Assembly (NCBI RefSeq): GCF_001954195.1
Contig: NZ_MBES01000032.1
Coordinates: 1 to 64,000, forward strand
Length of the DNA stretch: 64,000 bases
Direction of reading: 5' to 3'
Source: Mycobacterium sp. IS-1264
Lineage (GTDB): Bacteria; Actinomycetota; Actinomycetes; Mycobacteriales; Mycobacteriaceae
Shown here: positions 31,257-39,140 of the stretch, one piece after another
Layout of the letters: every line of letters begins with the position of its first letter
Position numbering within the stretch: the stretch's first letter is position 1
Notes under the pieces: generated by a model
Databases searched by the model: none
The model's input: only the letters and a program-made list of their open reading frames with translations
What the model was told of the DNA's origin: nothing
Program-made: the position numbers and the translations under genes

Positions 31257-32354
31257 GTGAGCCTGAGCCTGGGAATCGTCGGTCTGCCCAACGTCGGCAA
31301 GTCGACGCTGTTCAACGCCCTGACCCGGAACAACGTGGTGGCGGCGAACTACCCGTTCGCGACGATCGAACCGAACGAGGGCGTCGTCTCGCTGCCGGAT
31401 CCGCGGCTGGCCAAGCTCGCGGAGCTCTTCAATTCCGAGCGCATCGTCCCGGCGCCCGTGACGTTCGTCGACATCGCCGGCCTGGTGAAGGGGGCCTCCG
31501 AGGGGGCGGGCCTGGGTAACAAGTTCCTGGCGCATATCCGCGAATGCGACGCGATCTGCCAGGTGGTCCGGGTGTTCTCCGACGAGGACGTCACACATGT
31601 GGCCGGAGACGTCGATCCCCAATCCGATATCGAGGTCGTCGAGACCGAACTGATCCTGGCCGATCTGCAGACGCTGGAACGTGCGCTGGGCAGGCTGGAG
31701 AAAGAAGCCCGCACCAACAAGGAGCGCAAGCCCGTTTACGACGCCGCGCTCGCCGCCCAGCAGGTGCTGGATAGCGGGAAGACACTGTTCGCCGCTGGGG
31801 TCGATACTTCGGTGCTGCGTGAACTGAACCTGTTGACCACCAAGCCATTCCTCTATGTCTTCAATGCCGACGAGGCGGTGCTCACCGATGCCGCGCGAGT
31901 CGCCGAACTGCGTCAGCTCATCGCGCCCGCGGACGCCGTGTTCCTCGACGCCGCCATCGAATCGGAACTGACCGAGCTCGATGACGAGTCGGCCGCCGAG
32001 CTCCTGGAATCGATCGGGCAGACCGAACGCGGTCTGGATGCGTTGGCCCGGGCGGGTTTTCACACGCTGAAGCTGCAGACCTTTTTGACCGCCGGCCCCA
32101 AGGAGGCGCGGGCCTGGACCATCCACCAGGGCGATACCGCGCCGAAGGCGGCGGGGGTGATCCACACCGACTTCGAGAAGGGCTTCATCAAAGCCGAGAT
32201 CGTGTCGTACGACGACCTGATCGCGGCCGGGTCGATGGCGGCGGCGAAGGCCGCCGGCAAGGTGCGGATGGAAGGCAAGGACTACGTGATGGCCGACGGC
32301 GACGTGGTCGAATTCCGATTCGGATCAACGTCTACATCGAAAGCCAAGGCATAG
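31257..32354 (+). CDS. ychF: Ribosome-binding ATPase YchF (Obg family)
   Basis: 365 residues, counterpart of Rv1112. The G1 motif GLPNVGKSTLFN, the switch region NYPFATIEPNEG, G3 DIAGLVKGASEGAGLGNKFL and the NADE variant at the G4 position (FNADEAV) are visible. NADE is the sign of ATP rather than GTP preference in YchF. A C-terminal TGS domain follows (about 275-360, AWTIHQGDTAPKAAGVIHTDFEKGF). The GTG start at 31257 matches the family N-terminus (SLSLGIVGLPN). It is divergent from the DUF6542 gene. Confidence 0.95.
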   Translation: MSLSLGIVGLPNVGKSTLFNALTRNNVVAANYPFATIEPNEGVVSLPDPRLAKLAELFNSERIVPAPVTFVDIAGLVKGASEGAGLGNKFLAHIRECDAICQVVRVFSDEDVTHVAGDVDPQSDIEVVETELILADLQTLERALGRLEKEARTNKERKPVYDAALAAQQVLDSGKTLFAAGVDTSVLRELNLLTTKPFLYVFNADEAVLTDAARVAELRQLIAPADAVFLDAAIESELTELDDESAAELLESIGQTERGLDALARAGFHTLKLQTFLTAGPKEARAWTIHQGDTAPKAAGVIHTDFEKGFIKAEIVSYDDLIAAGSMAAAKAAGKVRMEGKDYVMADGDVVEFRFGSTSTSKAKA

Positions 32355-32364
32355 ACCCTTCCGA

Positions 32365-32387
32365 CTGGACAGGTGTCCAGCTATCCT
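32365..32387 (+). promoter_or_regulatory. TetR-type palindrome in the promoter of the SnoaL-like gene
   Basis: CTGGACAGGTGTCCAG (32365-32380) is a perfect inverted repeat. It abuts TATCCT (32382-32387), a TANNNT -10, and lies 40 bp upstream of the next start codon. The geometry suits a TetR-family repressor. No candidate regulator is adjacent. Confidence 0.5.
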
Positions 32388-32420
32388 GACCATCACGTTG
32401 ATGCAAGGGGAACGGCTGAG

Positions 32421-32849
32421 ATGAGCAAGGTTCCGAGTCGTCAGGCTCGTTTGGCACACGCAGCCAAGCACGCTGAGTTATGGAATCAGGGCAAGAAGGA
32501 CGAGTGGGTAGCGTCGTGGCGCACCATCTGTCCCGGCGAGGTCCGCATGTTCGACCCGGTCGGCACCGAGGAAAAGCACGGTTTCGCCACTGCCACGTCG
32601 GATGCCTTCGACATGTTCCAGTCGATCCTCAAGATCACAATGATCACGGTTCAGGTCAACGGGAACGAGATGGCCTGGGTGTGCGAGAACCACTTCGGCA
32701 CTGAGCCGAACGTGCAAATGGCATACAGCATCGAGACGTTTGCGTGGGACGACGACGGCAATCTGTTGATAAAGACGTACTATCCGATGCCGGAATCCGT
32801 CGGTGCCGAGGCGGATCCATACGCACATCTGCTGGAAGGGCAGCAGTAA
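32421..32849 (+). CDS. SnoaL/NTF2-fold protein, function unknown
   Basis: A 142-residue protein from MSKVPSRQARLAHAAKHAEL. ATG 32421 follows AAGGGG at 32405-32410. The pattern of helix-rich front (WNQGKKDEWVASWRTICPGE) and beta-rich back with YPMPESVGAEADPYAHLLEG fits the SnoaL-like cone fold used by isomerases, hydrolases and non-catalytic binders. No KSI-type Tyr/Asp set is evident. Control by a repressor is suggested by the palindrome at 32365. It lies where M. tuberculosis carries vapBC32. Confidence 0.65.
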   Translation: MSKVPSRQARLAHAAKHAELWNQGKKDEWVASWRTICPGEVRMFDPVGTEEKHGFATATSDAFDMFQSILKITMITVQVNGNEMAWVCENHFGTEPNVQMAYSIETFAWDDDGNLLIKTYYPMPESVGAEADPYAHLLEGQQ

Positions 32850-32930
32850 ATCGGCAGACGGCGACGTGGTGGAGTTCCGCTTCAACGTCTAGTCAGCCGA
32901 AGACGACCATCGGGGGCCGGTCCTGCGCGT

Positions 32931-33320
32931 TTACGCCGCCTCAACGGGTGACGTCGGGGACGGTGATGGAGCACCACCGGGGCCCCTGGGGGCCGGGCTG
33001 GGGACGGCGGGAGGAGTGAGCGAGCCGAACTGGGGACAGTAGGCCTGGATCGCAGCTCCCGTGAAGTAGGCAGCATTGAGGGGTGGCCAATTGGTGGCGT
33101 TGGTGACCTTGGTGACCAGATCCGCGTTGCTGGTGTTGGGGTTATCGCTGAGGGTGGCGCACACGACGGTTTTCGCGACCTGGATGGCTCTCTCGGGTGC
33201 GCCGTAATCCATGCCGGAGGTGTTGAGGTTGGTGATGAATGCGTCGTCGGTGGCGTCGGCGTGCGCGGGCACGGCCAACCCGATGGAAAGCACCATCAAC
33301 GCTATGGCTCTCACGACCAT
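32931..33320 (-). CDS. Secreted DUF732-family protein
   Basis: A 129-residue protein with a signal peptide (MVVRAIALMVLSIGLAVPAH, cleavage after AHA). A DUF732 domain follows: DDAFITNLNTSGMDYGAPER, then a Cys (VVCATL) and a second Cys (AYCPQFG) likely to form a disulfide. The C-terminus is a Pro/Ser tail. ATG 33320 has an AGGGGGAT ribosome binding site. DUF732 proteins are numerous in mycobacteria, small and exported; their role is unknown. Confidence 0.8.
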   Translation of the reverse strand: MVVRAIALMVLSIGLAVPAHADATDDAFITNLNTSGMDYGAPERAIQVAKTVVCATLSDNPNTSNADLVTKVTNATNWPPLNAAYFTGAAIQAYCPQFGSLTPPAVPSPAPRGPGGAPSPSPTSPVEAA

Positions 33321-33520
33321 GGCATCCCCCTGGTTGTTCCGCGGTGTCCCGTGACCAGCGAACTCGCGACGAGATTCCATCGCAGCTTAACTAACACCCG
33401 TCGCCGCCGCGCGTCTTGCGGCGCCGACGCCGGGCGCGCCGGCTTGTCGGACCGGGTGCCTAGCATGCCTCACGCAAGCGCTATCGCCGCGCGGCACCGC
33501 CGCGGCCCCAGGGAGGTTTC

Positions 33521-33919
33521 GTGAAGTTCATTTCGACCCGCATCATCACGGGCGACGTCAATCGGCTGGTGGCTTTCTACGAGATGGTCACCAAGGTTTC
33601 CGCCGTATGGGGCAACGAGCTGTTCGCCGAGATTCCGACGCCGATTGGCACGCTGGCGATCGGCAGCGACAAGACCGTGCCACTCTTTGGGGACGGATCC
33701 GCTGAGCCGGCGGCCAACCGGAGCGCGATCCTGGAGTTCATCGTCGAGGACGTGGATGCCGAGTACGAGCGACTTCGCGAACGCGTGGGCGAGGTCGTGA
33801 CCGAGCCGACGACCATGCCGTGGGGTAACCGCGCGCTGTTGTTCCGCGACCCGGATGGAAACCTCGTCAACCTGTTCACCCCTGTCACGGAGGAGGCCCG
33901 TGCCAAGTTTGGCGTCTGA
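33521..33919 (+). CDS. Glyoxalase/bleomycin-resistance (VOC) family protein
   Basis: A 132-residue VOC-fold protein with two beta-alpha-beta-beta-beta units. The first begins ISTRIITGDVNRLVAFYE and the second ends PWGNRALLFRDPDGNLVNLF, the classic VOC end motif with a possible metal Glu/His set only partly present. The GTG start at 33521 follows GGAGGTT. The substrate is unknown. It stands alone between a DUF732 gene and a coiled-coil gene. Confidence 0.8.
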   Translation: MKFISTRIITGDVNRLVAFYEMVTKVSAVWGNELFAEIPTPIGTLAIGSDKTVPLFGDGSAEPAANRSAILEFIVEDVDAEYERLRERVGEVVTEPTTMPWGNRALLFRDPDGNLVNLFTPVTEEARAKFGV

Positions 33920-33965
33920 CGATGCCACGCGGAGCCTTTCCTGCGTCGCAGCGTTAAGGTGAAGC

Positions 33966-34325
33966 GTGGTCGCCGATGGCCATATCGACATGGCCGAGGA
34001 ACATGAACGCCGGGCCGCCGCGCTGGATGAGCGCGAGAAGGCTCTAGAGCGGCGTGAGGCTGAGGCCGGAAGACGCGAATGGATCGCTGGCCGAAGAGAT
34101 CGGATCGCTAATCAGCGGGACCGCATCGCGGATGAGCGCGAGCAGCTCGCCGACGAACGCGAGCAGCGCGCGGACGAACGCGAGGGCACGGCGGCGAAAC
34201 GTGAACGGGAGCGGCTGCAACGCATCACCGAAGGGGTGGAGCGCAGCCAAGCCCGTGCCAGGCGTGAGCAGGCCGACGTGTCGCGTGAGATGGCGGACAC
34301 CGAGCGGGACTCCGACCACCCCTAA
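33966..34325 (+). CDS. Charged coiled-coil protein with heptad-like RDRIADEREQ repeats
   Basis: A 119-residue protein made almost wholly of Arg, Glu, Asp and Ala. Repeats such as RRDRIANQRDRIADERE and QLADEREQRADEREG point to a long continuous helix. There is no membrane segment and no Cys. It starts with GTG at 33966. Similar DUF-type proteins occur in mycobacteria without known function. The composition is real coding, since the frame carries G/C-rich third positions, but the biological role cannot be guessed. Confidence 0.6.
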   Translation: MVADGHIDMAEEHERRAAALDEREKALERREAEAGRREWIAGRRDRIANQRDRIADEREQLADEREQRADEREGTAAKRERERLQRITEGVERSQARARREQADVSREMADTERDSDHP

Positions 34326-34394
34326 GGCTGTCGACCGCGCTCGTCTCGTCATTCGTATCTGTAAATATACTTTTGTGTAATAAATTTGCTGGAT

Positions 34395-35060
34395 ATGCGG
34401 TCCAAGCCATTTTTTCGCTTACACGTGATGCCCGCCACAAATTTTGGCTTGCTAAGTATCTCGTTGCTAATGTCCCTGGCCATGTTTGTTCTCGCTACGT
34501 TGATGTCGCTCATCAACCAGGTTTCCGGGACGCCGTATATTCCGGGCGGAGATTCTCCGGCCGGGACCGACTGTTCCGGTCTTGCTTCCTGGATTGCCAA
34601 TGCGGCAAGTGATAGGCCGGTTTTTGGAAGTCGTTTTAACACCGGAAATGAAGAATCCGCTTTATTGGCACGGGGCTTCCAATATGGAACCGCCCCGAAC
34701 GCCTTGGTCATCGGATGGAACGGTGGCCACACCGCGGTCACCTTGCCGGACGGGACCCCCGTATCCAGCGGTGAGCGCGGCGGCGTGCACATCGGCGGGG
34801 CGGGCGCCTACCAGGCCGGATTCACGCATCACATGTTCCTGCCGATGCCACCCGACGCAGAGATGCTCGCGCCTCCGCCGCCGGACGCACCGCCTCCGCC
34901 CCCGGACGCTCCGCCTCCGCCTGCGGACGCTCCGCCGCTGCCGGACGCACCCCCGCCGCCGGACGCACCGCCCGTTTTGATCGGCGTTGTGGCTCCCGCG
35001 CCGCCGCCTCCGCCGGCGCCCGATTTGCCTCCCCCCGGCGATCCCGGAATTGCGAATTGA
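34395..35060 (+). CDS. NlpC/P60-like exported protein with proline-rich tail, phage-like
   Basis: About 221 residues from ATG 34395; ATG 34428 or TTG 34386 are alternatives. A hydrophobic N-terminal segment (about 18-42) acts as a signal or anchor. The catalytic-type domain has GTPYIPGGDSPAGTDCSGLA with Cys60 and GWNGGHTAVTLPDG with His112, the pattern of cysteine peptidases that cut peptidoglycan. I recall similar domains in mycobacterial exported proteins (Rv1115, Rv1728c, Rv0320) and in mycobacteriophage tail proteins. The tail (about 155-215) is a run of PPPPDAP units. The first 300 bp and the DNA before them are clearly more AT-rich than the neighbours, suggesting transfer. Confidence 0.7.
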   Translation: MRSKPFFRLHVMPATNFGLLSISLLMSLAMFVLATLMSLINQVSGTPYIPGGDSPAGTDCSGLASWIANAASDRPVFGSRFNTGNEESALLARGFQYGTAPNALVIGWNGGHTAVTLPDGTPVSSGERGGVHIGGAGAYQAGFTHHMFLPMPPDAEMLAPPPPDAPPPPPDAPPPPADAPPLPDAPPPPDAPPVLIGVVAPAPPPPPAPDLPPPGDPGIAN

Positions 35061-35380
35061 CCAAAAAACGCATCGCACGTCTGTCGGTTAATGCGGCAGA
35101 CCGCTGCGCAACATTGGTCACATTGCTTGCATTGCGGGCCTGGGAAAAGTGAAATAGGTCCGAACCACTACGGTTTGTGTGCTACGTCACTATCCGGATG
35201 AGCAATTGTCACAGCGTCACCAATACAAAGTCCGCCCCAGGCGTCGATGATGCCGGGGCGGATTTTGCTGTGCGGGCCGACCGCGAACAAAGCTCTATTG
35301 GCAGCGACCATCGGCACGGGCGGCACGTATCCTGACGCTGCGCAGGCCCACGAGAGTTCCGAGCGAAGGCGGGAGCGGCC
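35061..35380. other. 320-bp gene-free gap, AT-richer than surroundings
   Basis: No convincing coding frame lies between the NlpC-like gene and the ABM monooxygenase gene. The first 120 bp are relatively AT-rich. A strong hairpin sits at 35228-35266. The last 20 bp hold the GGGAG ribosome binding site of the ABM gene. A minus-strand frame over 35168-35590 is the shadow of the ABM gene. Confidence 0.5.
35228..35266. terminator. Strong intergenic hairpin with T-run
   Basis: AAAGTCCGCCCC and GGGGCGGATTTT (about 35228-35239 and 35255-35266) pair over 8 or more G-C-rich bases, extended by AGGC/GCC inside. TTTT follows on the plus strand, close to a classical intrinsic terminator, which is uncommon in mycobacteria. 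It lies 168 bp downstream of the NlpC-like gene. Confidence 0.5.
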
Positions 35381-35704
35381 ATGATCTTCATCGTCGTGAA
35401 GTTCGAAACAAAGCCCGAGTGGACGGACCGCTGGCCGGAACTGGTCGCCGCGTTTACGGCGGCCACCCGCGCCGAAGAGGGCAACCTGTGGTTCGAGTGG
35501 TCGCGCAGCCTCGACAATCCGGCCGAGTACGTCCTGGTCGAAGCCTTCCGCGACGCCGACGCCGGCGGCGTCCACGTCAACAGCGATCATTTCCAGCGCG
35601 CGATGCGGGAATTGCCGCAGGCGCTGAAGTCCACGCCCAAGATCATCAGCCAGACGATCGACGCGACGGGCTGGTCGAAGATGGGGGAGATGTCGGTCGA
35701 CTGA
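35381..35704 (+). CDS. Antibiotic biosynthesis monooxygenase-domain protein (putative quinol monooxygenase)
   Basis: A 107-residue ferredoxin-like ABM fold, counterpart of Rv1117. Motifs are MIFIVVKFETKPEWTDRW, the EEGNLWFEWSRS strand and YVLVEAFRDADAGGVHVNSDHF, as in YgiN-type cofactor-free quinol monooxygenases. It is a cytosolic, dimeric family. ATG 35381 follows GGGAG. The substrate cannot be read from sequence. Confidence 0.8.
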   Translation: MIFIVVKFETKPEWTDRWPELVAAFTAATRAEEGNLWFEWSRSLDNPAEYVLVEAFRDADAGGVHVNSDHFQRAMRELPQALKSTPKIISQTIDATGWSKMGEMSVD

Positions 35705-35709
35705 CCGAT

Positions 35710-36399
35710 CTAGCCGGGCTGTCCGACGGAGATCGCGATTTCCTCGCCCAACTGATAGCCCGGTGCCAGCGGCAAAGTGTCGCCGCTCCAGAACGAGCCA
35801 GGGTCGAACGAATGCGCATCCTTGTCCGTGACGAGCAAGCCCATCTCCTCATAGGTGATTGCCACGGTCTCCGCGCAGTACGCGGTCTCCAGGCTCATCT
35901 TGCGCTGTTCCCTTCGGCGCTGGGTCTGCTCGCGAACCTTCTTATCCACCAACGGAATTCCTCGCACCCAGTCGTTGATGGTCGGCAGCCGGCCGCGGAA
36001 CCACCGGCCGGTCAGCCGAGCGGTGGTCGGGAAGGGGGTGCCGTCCATGCGCGCGATGACCCGCAGCAGTTTGTCTTCCTGTTCGCGGGTGGCATAGGGC
36101 GTCAGCTGTCGTAGCCAGCACCGTTGCTGGTAGCGATCGGTCCACTGCAGCACGGCCTGCCGCAGATCGTGAAGCTGCACGCCGCGATGGTTGCTGCCCG
36201 TCCACATGTCGGTGAGCTTGTCGCCCAGCTCGGCATGCCAGATCAGCGGCGGCAGATCGTCGATGGCTACCGTCATGCCAACGTGGTTCACCGGGGCGTT
36301 CGTCAACGTCTGAATTGCGCGATCGGGCCGCGAGCGCCCGCGGAACAACCACAGGTCACCCGTCCTGGTCTCGTTGAGTGCCTGGTCCAGGGTCAGCAT
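35710..36399 (-). CDS. Permuted papain-like (YaeF/Yiix, C92-type) protein
   Basis: A 229-residue protein with the circularly permuted NlpC/P60 layout: the His motif comes first (NHVGMTVAIDD, His39) and the Cys motif late (TAYCAETVAITYEEMGLL, Cys175). Family members hydrolyse amide or thioester bonds, some acting on lipids. There is no signal peptide, so it is probably cytosolic. It is convergent with the ABM gene, 5 bp apart. This function is inferred from motif order only. Confidence 0.7.
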   Translation of the reverse strand: MLTLDQALNETRTGDLWLFRGRSRPDRAIQTLTNAPVNHVGMTVAIDDLPPLIWHAELGDKLTDMWTGSNHRGVQLHDLRQAVLQWTDRYQQRCWLRQLTPYATREQEDKLLRVIARMDGTPFPTTARLTGRWFRGRLPTINDWVRGIPLVDKKVREQTQRRREQRKMSLETAYCAETVAITYEEMGLLVTDKDAHSFDPGSFWSGDTLPLAPGYQLGEEIAISVGQPG

Positions 36400-36419
36400 G
36401 TAATCCCGCCGTCATCGGT

Positions 36420-36589
36420 CATCGGTGCGCGCCTTTCGGGTTCGCATGCGATCTGGGAGTCGTGACGCCAATGTTTTTGGGCCGCACGTAGATTGCCGGG
36501 CCTCCTCTCGGCGAGCGCGAACGCGATCGCGCGGCCGATGCCGCCGCCCGCTCCGGTATCACGGCGGTCGTGTCGCGAAGGGTGTCCAT
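36420..36589 (-). pseudogene. Frameshifted, truncated SDR remnant
   Basis: From ATG 36589 on the minus strand the reading MDTLRDTTAV is typical of an SDR start. One base is missing near 36558. In the next frame the sequence continues as TGAGGGIGRAIAFALAERR, the Rossmann NAD-binding motif. After about 15 more codons the similarity stops, so only about 50 residues of a roughly 250-residue enzyme remain. The remnant lies between the C92-type gene and a small plus-strand gene. Confidence 0.65.
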
Positions 36590-36610
36590 GGCCGTAATAG
36601 CCTGTCAACT

Positions 36611-36796
36611 ATGCGCAACATTTGGAAGTGGATCGGCCTGGCCGGCGTCGCCGGCGTCGTCGCCGGCGGTGCGCTGGTGGTGCGCGATCAACGTAAACGG
36701 CGGGCCTACACCGCCGATGAGATCCGGGCGAGGTTGCATCAGCGGCTGGCCGAGTCCAACCCCGAGGGTTTTCAATCCCCATCGCGTTCGGTCTGA
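36611..36796 (+). CDS. Small single-pass membrane protein
   Basis: 61 residues: [20 protein letters not shown] starts a single helix (about 6-25), followed by a basic segment ([19 protein letters not shown]) and a short polar tail. It resembles other tiny Arg-rich membrane proteins of mycobacteria. ATG 36611 is the first in-frame start after the SDR remnant. It overlaps the 3' end of the cyclase gene by 25 bp on the opposite strand. The function is unknown. Confidence 0.65.
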   Translation: MRNIWKWIGLAGVAGVVAGGALVVRDQRKRRAYTADEIRARLHQRLAESNPEGFQSPSRSV

Positions 36797-37590
36797 ACGG
36801 TGAATAAGCGGTAGCTGCCGGAAAAGCCCTTCAGCTCAACCTCGCTGCCCTCGTCGAAGGTGATGTCGTCGCAATCCCTCAGGGCGTTGTGCACCGGTTC
36901 GCTCACCAGGATCTGGCCACCGACGGCGTGTGCGGCGACCCGTGCCGCCATCGCCACGTTGCGCCCGAACAGATCGTCACCGCGGCGCACCGAGCGACCC
37001 ATGTGGATGCCGATGCGCACCCGAATCTCCTCGTGCCGCTTGCGCTTTGCGTCCCGATGTAGCGCGTCCTGGAGATCTATTCCGCACCGCACCGCCTGCT
37101 CGGCGCGGGAAAAGGCGATCATGAATCCGTCGCCCTGGCTCTTCACCACGTGTCCGGAACGCCGTTGCACGAGATCCTGAACCAGCTTGTCGTGCGAACT
37201 GATCAGCTTGACCCACGCGCGATCGCCGATGCGCTCGTTGAGCGCGGTGGACTCCTCGATGTCGGAGAACAAGATCACCACGCGGCCGTCCGGCGTGACC
37301 CGGGCGAGGTCGGGCCGCTCGACCTCGGCCCAGTCGGCGAGGTCCTCGATCGAACTGCGCACGGCCGCGCCGAAACCCTCCTTGCGCACCAGGTTGGCGG
37401 TGTTCCAAACCCGTTTGACGGCCTCGCGACCGCCCGACAGCAGCTGAGTGCGGGCGTCGATGCGCTGTCGCAGGTCGTCGACCTCTTGCCGGCTGCGGGC
37501 CAGCAGTTGCCACAGCACCACGAGCGCGATGGCTTCGGCGGCCGCAATCCCGCCGAACGCGTAGACCGCGATATGCAGCGCATCACCCAC
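36772..37590 (-). CDS. Class III adenylate cyclase-like protein with N-terminal membrane anchor
   Basis: A 272-residue protein. One helix (about 8-29), a short coiled coil (about 33-60), then a cyclase homology domain (about 100-270). The key residues look complete: Asp110 (FSDIEEST), Lys150 and Asp154 (VVKSQGDGF), Asn211 and Arg217 ([13 protein letters not shown]). M. tuberculosis Rv1120c at this place is shorter (164 residues) and often called degenerate; here the gene appears intact. The start is GTG 37590. It is divergent from zwf1. Confidence 0.85.
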   Translation of the reverse strand: MGDALHIAVYAFGGIAAAEAIALVVLWQLLARSRQEVDDLRQRIDARTQLLSGGREAVKRVWNTANLVRKEGFGAAVRSSIEDLADWAEVERPDLARVTPDGRVVILFSDIEESTALNERIGDRAWVKLISSHDKLVQDLVQRRSGHVVKSQGDGFMIAFSRAEQAVRCGIDLQDALHRDAKRKRHEEIRVRIGIHMGRSVRRGDDLFGRNVAMAARVAAHAVGGQILVSEPVHNALRDCDDITFDEGSEVELKGFSGSYRLFTVQTERDGD

Positions 37591-37716
37591 GCCAGGAATC
37601 CTGCCAAACTTCGCGATCGGTTGTCGGGCCTACCGGCACTGTCTAGGGTTGAGCCCGGACGGCCCCGGGTAGTGCATCTCAAGCGAGCCGATAGGTCACT
37701 TTTGGGAGGTTCGGTC

Positions 37717-39126
37717 TTGGCCGACGACGGAGGTGGTTCGTCAAACCTGCTGGTGATCTTCGGAATAACCGGCGATCTGGCCCGCAAGATGACGTTCCGG
37801 GCGTTGTATCGGCTCGAGGCCCGCAAGCTACTGGATTGCCCGATCCTGGGCGTGGCGAGCGACGATATGTCCGTGGAGAAGTTGGTCGAGCGGGCGCGCG
37901 AATCGATCGGCGACACCGGCGAGAAGATCGACGACGCGGTGTTCGACCGGCTGGCGGGCCGGCTGGATTACCTGCACGGCGACGTCACCGACAGCGCGCT
38001 CTACAGCCGCCTGGCCGACATGATCGGCTCGGACTATCGCCCGCTGTACTACTTGGAAATGCCGCCGTCCCTGTTCGCGCCGATCGTGGAGAACCTCGCG
38101 AAAGTCGGGCTGCTGGAGCGGGCAAGGGTCGCGGTGGAAAAGCCGTTCGGCCACGACCTGGCCTCCGCGCGCGAACTCAACGCGCGGCTGCGTGCGGTGC
38201 TCGACGAAGACCAGATCCTGCGGGTGGACCACTTCCTGGGCAAGCAACCCGTCCTCGAGCTGGAGTGCCTGCGCTTCGGCAACCACGCGCTCGCCGAACT
38301 ATGGGACCGGCGCACCGTTTCCGAAATCCACATCACCATGGCCGAAAACTTCGACGTCGAGACCCGCGGCAAGTTCTACGACGCGGTAGGCGCCCTGCGC
38401 GACGTCGTCCAAAACCACCTGCTCCAAGTGCTGGCGCTGGCGGCGATGGATCCGCCGGTCGGTTCCAGCGCCGACGACCTCAACGACAAGAAGGCCGAGG
38501 TTTTCCGCGCGATGCCGGCCTTATCGCCCGACCATTGCGTGCGCGGTCAGTACCGCGGCTACACCGACGTCCCCGAAGTGCCGAAGGATTCCCAGACCGA
38601 GACCTTCGTGGCGCTGCGCACCGAGATCGACAACTGGCGCTGGGCCGGGGTGCCGATCTTCCTGCGGACCGGCAAGGGGCTGCCGGAGAAGGTCACCGAG
38701 GTGCGGCTGTTTCTGCGCCGCGTCCCGGCGCTGGCCTTCCTCCCGGACTGCCGACCCGCGGAGCCCAACCAGATCGTGCTGCGCATCGACCCCGACCCGG
38801 GGATGCGCGTCCAGATCTCCGCGCAGGTGGGCGACAAATGGCGCGACATTCACCTGGACTCGTTGTTCGCCGAGGACCTGGGCGAGCCGGAGCGGCCCTA
38901 CGAGCGCCTCTTTCAAGCCGCGCTGACCGGCGATCGCCAACTCTTCGCCCGGATAGACAGCATCGAAGAGACGTGGCGCATCGTGCAGCCCCTGCTGGAC
39001 AACCCGTCCGAAATCCACCCGTATGACCGCGGTTCCTGGGGGCCCGACGCCGCGCGGTCACTGTTGCATGGTCACCACGCTTGGCAGGAGCCGTGGATGC
39101 CGCGAAGCACGTCCTCAGCACAGTAA
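37717..39126 (+). CDS. zwf: Glucose-6-phosphate 1-dehydrogenase
   Basis: NADP-dependent first enzyme of the oxidative pentose phosphate pathway; 469 residues, counterpart of zwf1 (Rv1121). The nucleotide motif FGITGDLARK is at residues 15-24, the active-site motif RVDHFLGKQPV and the structural VEKPFGHDL are intact. A TTG start at 37717 is chosen because it follows GGGAGGT at 37704-37710 and gives the family N-terminus; upstream in-frame ATGs lie under the divergent cyclase. It is followed by gnd after 14 bp, so substrate and product steps are coupled. Confidence 0.93.
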   Translation: MADDGGGSSNLLVIFGITGDLARKMTFRALYRLEARKLLDCPILGVASDDMSVEKLVERARESIGDTGEKIDDAVFDRLAGRLDYLHGDVTDSALYSRLADMIGSDYRPLYYLEMPPSLFAPIVENLAKVGLLERARVAVEKPFGHDLASARELNARLRAVLDEDQILRVDHFLGKQPVLELECLRFGNHALAELWDRRTVSEIHITMAENFDVETRGKFYDAVGALRDVVQNHLLQVLALAAMDPPVGSSADDLNDKKAEVFRAMPALSPDHCVRGQYRGYTDVPEVPKDSQTETFVALRTEIDNWRWAGVPIFLRTGKGLPEKVTEVRLFLRRVPALAFLPDCRPAEPNQIVLRIDPDPGMRVQISAQVGDKWRDIHLDSLFAEDLGEPERPYERLFQAALTGDRQLFARIDSIEETWRIVQPLLDNPSEIHPYDRGSWGPDAARSLLHGHHAWQEPWMPRSTSSAQ

Positions 39127-39140
39127 GGAGACCCAAGCAA

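Noticed and set aside
31125-32165. Upstream extension of the DUF6542 frame by about 350 codons
   Set aside because: This part is fully antisense to ychF, which has clear family motifs. The real start is the GTG at 31124.
34860-35040. Regular CCGCCTCCGCCGGACGC-like repeats, possible CRISPR
   Set aside because: They encode the PPPPDAP tail of the NlpC-like protein in frame; there are no unique spacers and no cas genes in the window.
35168-35590. 140-codon minus-strand frame over the ABM gene
   Set aside because: Shadow of the ABM gene plus the palindrome at 35228-35266; no ribosome binding site or domain.
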